64,000 bases of DNA, from NCBI RefSeq assembly GCF_012935715.1, contig NZ_CP052860.1:6386001-6450000 (forward strand), written 5' to 3'. Source of the DNA: Pseudomonas sp. ADAK13 (GTDB taxonomy: Bacteria > Pseudomonadota > Gammaproteobacteria > Pseudomonadales > Pseudomonadaceae). The notes beneath the pieces are model-generated. The model was not told the origin of the DNA and searched no databases. It saw only the letters and a list, made by a program, of their open reading frames with translations. Of the stretch, positions 62,285-64,000 are shown in pieces; the stretch's first letter is position 1, and each line of letters opens with the position of its first letter. Made by a program: the position numbers and the translations under genes.

Positions 62285-63574
62285 ATGACTCAAGCAATAA
62301 CAAAAACAGACACGCTGGTGGTGGGAGCCGGTCAGGCTGGCGTCGCCATGAGCGAGCACCTGAGCAAGCAAGGCGTGCCGCACCTGGTGCTGGAGCGCAG
62401 CCGTATCGCCGAGCGCTGGCGCACCGGCCGCTGGGATTCGCTGGTTGCCAACGGCCCCGCCTGGCACGACCGTTTTCCGGGCCTGGCCTTCGATAACGTC
62501 GCCCCCGATGGCTTTGCGCCAAAAGAGCGGGTGGCGGATTACTTCGAAGCCTATGCACGCAAGTTCAATGCGCCGATTCGCACCGGCGTGGACGTGACGT
62601 CCGTGGTGCGCAATGTCGGCCGCCCAGGCTTTACCATCCACACCAGCGAAGGCGTGATCGAAGCCAACCGTGTGGTGGCGGCGACCGGGCCGTTCCAGAA
62701 GCCGGTGATTCCGGCGATTGCGCCTAAAGACACTGCGCTGCACCAGATCCACTCCGCTGACTACCGCAACCCCGCCCAACTGCCGGCCGGCGCCGTGCTG
62801 GTGGTGGGTGCGGGCTCCTCCGGGGTACAGATTGCCGATGAACTGCAACGCTCCGGCCGCCAGGTGTACCTCTCGGTCGGCGCCCACGACCGCCCACCGC
62901 GTGCCTATCGCAACCGCGATTTCTGCTGGTGGCTGGGGGTGCTGGGCGAGTGGGACCAGGCGGCGATGAAACCCGGTCGTGAGCACGTCACCATTGCGGT
63001 AAGCGGCGCCCACGGCGGCAAGACCATCGACTTCCGCGAGCTGGCCCAGCAAGGCATGACCCTGGTTGGCCTGACCCAATCCTTCAACGGCAGCGTTGCG
63101 AGCTTCCAGCCCAACCTGGTGGACAACCTGGCGCGCGGCGATGAGAACTACCTGGCCCTGCTGGATGCGGCGGATGCCTATATCGAACGCAACGGACTGG
63201 ACCTGCCGGTAGAGCCTGAAGCGCGCCGCGTGTTTCCCGATGCCGAGTGCATCAAGCACCCGATCCTTGAACTGGACCTGGCCAAGGCCGGTATCACTTC
63301 AATCATCTGGGCCACCGGTTTTGCCGTGGACTACAGCTGGCTGAAAGTCGATGCGTTTGACGCCTCCGGCAAGCCGCAGCACCAGCGCGGCGTGGCCAGC
63401 GAGTCGGGCATCTACTTCCTCGGTTTGCCATGGCAGTCGCGCCGGGGCTCGTCGTTTATCTGGGGCGTTTGGCATGACGCCAAGTACGTGGCCGACCATA
63501 TCGCCATCCAGCGCCAATACCTTGAGTACCGCGAACCCGCGCCGGTTGTTCACACCTCACCTGTCAGCGCCTGA
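62285..63574 (+). CDS. Flavin-containing monooxygenase-like protein
   Basis: 429 residues with FAD motif VVGAGQAGVAMSEHL at the N-terminus and NADPH motif VVGAGSSGVQIADEL around residue 180, typical of flavin-dependent N- or S-monooxygenases and Baeyer-Villiger-type enzymes. AAGGA lies before the ATG at 62285. Nucleotides 12-19 contain the CA motif AATAACAA. It is followed 25 bases later by a RidA gene. Divergent from the amine-degradation operon, so it may act on an amine or a derivative. Confidence 0.85.
   Translation: MTQAITKTDTLVVGAGQAGVAMSEHLSKQGVPHLVLERSRIAERWRTGRWDSLVANGPAWHDRFPGLAFDNVAPDGFAPKERVADYFEAYARKFNAPIRTGVDVTSVVRNVGRPGFTIHTSEGVIEANRVVAATGPFQKPVIPAIAPKDTALHQIHSADYRNPAQLPAGAVLVVGAGSSGVQIADELQRSGRQVYLSVGAHDRPPRAYRNRDFCWWLGVLGEWDQAAMKPGREHVTIAVSGAHGGKTIDFRELAQQGMTLVGLTQSFNGSVASFQPNLVDNLARGDENYLALLDAADAYIERNGLDLPVEPEARRVFPDAECIKHPILELDLAKAGITSIIWATGFAVDYSWLKVDAFDASGKPQHQRGVASESGIYFLGLPWQSRRGSSFIWGVWHDAKYVADHIAIQRQYLEYREPAPVVHTSPVSA
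62296..62303 (+). promoter_or_regulatory. CA motif just after monooxygenase start
   Basis: AATAACAA, an AAYAAYAA match within the first codons. Possible Crc/Hfq site. Confidence 0.45.
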
Positions 63575-63598
63575 TCACTTATTTCTGGAGTTTTTTTG

Positions 63599-64000
63599 AT
63601 GCCTACTCACACTCGTATCCGCATGTTCAACACCAAGGAAACCTACCCTAACCAGAGCCTGGACAACGACCTGTGCCAGGCCGTACGCGCCGGTAATACA
63701 GTGTATGTGCGCGGCCAGGTGGGCACCGATTTCGACGGCAACCTGGTAGGCCTCGGCGACCCACGCGCCCAGGCCGAGCAGGCCATGCGCAACGTCAAGC
63801 AATTGCTGGAAGAAGCCGGCAGCGACCTGAGCCACATCGTCAAGACCACCACCTACCTGATCGACCCGCGCTACCGCGAGCCGGTGTACCAGGAAGTCGG
63901 CAAGTGGCTCAAGGGTGTGTTCCCGATCTCCACCGGGCTGGTGGTGTCGGCTTTGGGCCAGCCACAATGGCTGATGGAAATCGATGTGATCGCCGTTATT
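63599..64000 (+). CDS. RidA/YjgF-family protein, partial at window end
   Basis: At least 134 residues; the frame is open at the window end. RidA proteins hydrolyse reactive enamines and imines made by PLP enzymes and flavin enzymes. Features: VRGQVGTDFDGNLVGLGDPRAQAEQ, a K-T-T-T-Y-L-I-D helix region and a terminal strand MEIDVIAV. GGAG precedes the ATG at 63599. It follows the monooxygenase, likely the same transcript. Confidence 0.88.
   Translation, partial: MPTHTRIRMFNTKETYPNQSLDNDLCQAVRAGNTVYVRGQVGTDFDGNLVGLGDPRAQAEQAMRNVKQLLEEAGSDLSHIVKTTTYLIDPRYREPVYQEVGKWLKGVFPISTGLVVSALGQPQWLMEIDVIAVI

Overview
The window is a GC-rich, gene-dense stretch of a chromosome that looks like the Pseudomonas fluorescens group. 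The signs are many LysR/AraC/GntR/TetR regulators each beside a small catabolic or efflux unit, two OprD-family porins, a TonB siderophore receptor with a signalling domain, a D-glucarate unit (gudP/gudD), and Pseudomonas-style REP/REPIN palindromes between genes. I see no rRNA, tRNA, CRISPR array, insertion sequence or prophage. Species-level naming is inference from gene content.

Layout. 0.1-7 kb: TonB siderophore receptor, AraC regulator and LysE exporter, NAD-dependent epimerase-like reductase, secreted alpha/beta hydrolase, TetR regulator. 6.9-10.6 kb: divergent FCD-GntR regulator, glucarate transporter and glucarate dehydratase, with TTGT-N3-ACAA operator candidates and a Crc-type CA motif. 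10.6-13.3 kb: thioredoxin-reductase-like flavoprotein divergent from an Rrf2 regulator, and a TetR regulator divergent from a hotdog thioesterase; each pair has a palindrome in its shared promoter. 13.3-19.6 kb: lipase-like lipoprotein, Nudix hydrolase, RND adaptor and pump. 19.6-24.7 kb: SDR/LysR pair, lipoprotein-like hydrolase, DeoR regulator with a 2-hydroxyacid dehydrogenase. 24.7-28.7 kb: small stress-type genes (DJ-1/PfpI protein, hemerythrin, small secreted or membrane proteins) and an LprI-like protein. 28.7-38.7 kb: solitary YhcG nuclease, cysteine-rich SufR-like regulator, two membrane proteins of uncertain role, LysR and AraC regulators, OprD porin, an FCD-only regulator lacking its DNA-binding domain, and an FUSC exporter. 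38.9-47.8 kb: LysR regulator, a stand-alone dxr-type gene, SDR, MFS/oxidoreductase operon with its LysR, HxlR/NmrA pair, and a DUF2946-type protein. 48.0-49.1 kb: copper delivery pair (SCO and PCu(A)C). 49.4-55.0 kb: OprD porin, an exported argininosuccinate-lyase-family protein, an atypical dicarboxylate-type symporter, LysR regulator and a small cupin. 55.1-56.7 kb: HIT protein and two acetyltransferases. 56.8-64.0 kb: amine catabolism block (aldehyde dehydrogenase, APC permease, omega-aminotransferase, LuxR regulator) divergent from a flavin monooxygenase and a RidA gene that runs off the window.

The most interesting points are: (i) a signal-peptide-bearing fumarase/aspartase-superfamily lyase next to a porin and an atypical symporter, suggesting periplasmic cleavage of an unknown substrate followed by uptake; (ii) a dxr copy outside the usual isoprenoid context, facing a promoter region with three 14-bp direct repeats; (iii) CA motifs (AAYAAYAA) at the translation starts of five transport or catabolic genes, suggesting shared Crc/Hfq control; (iv) an FCD-only regulator behind a Fur-box-like site; and (v) REP elements whose right arm has been tandemly copied.
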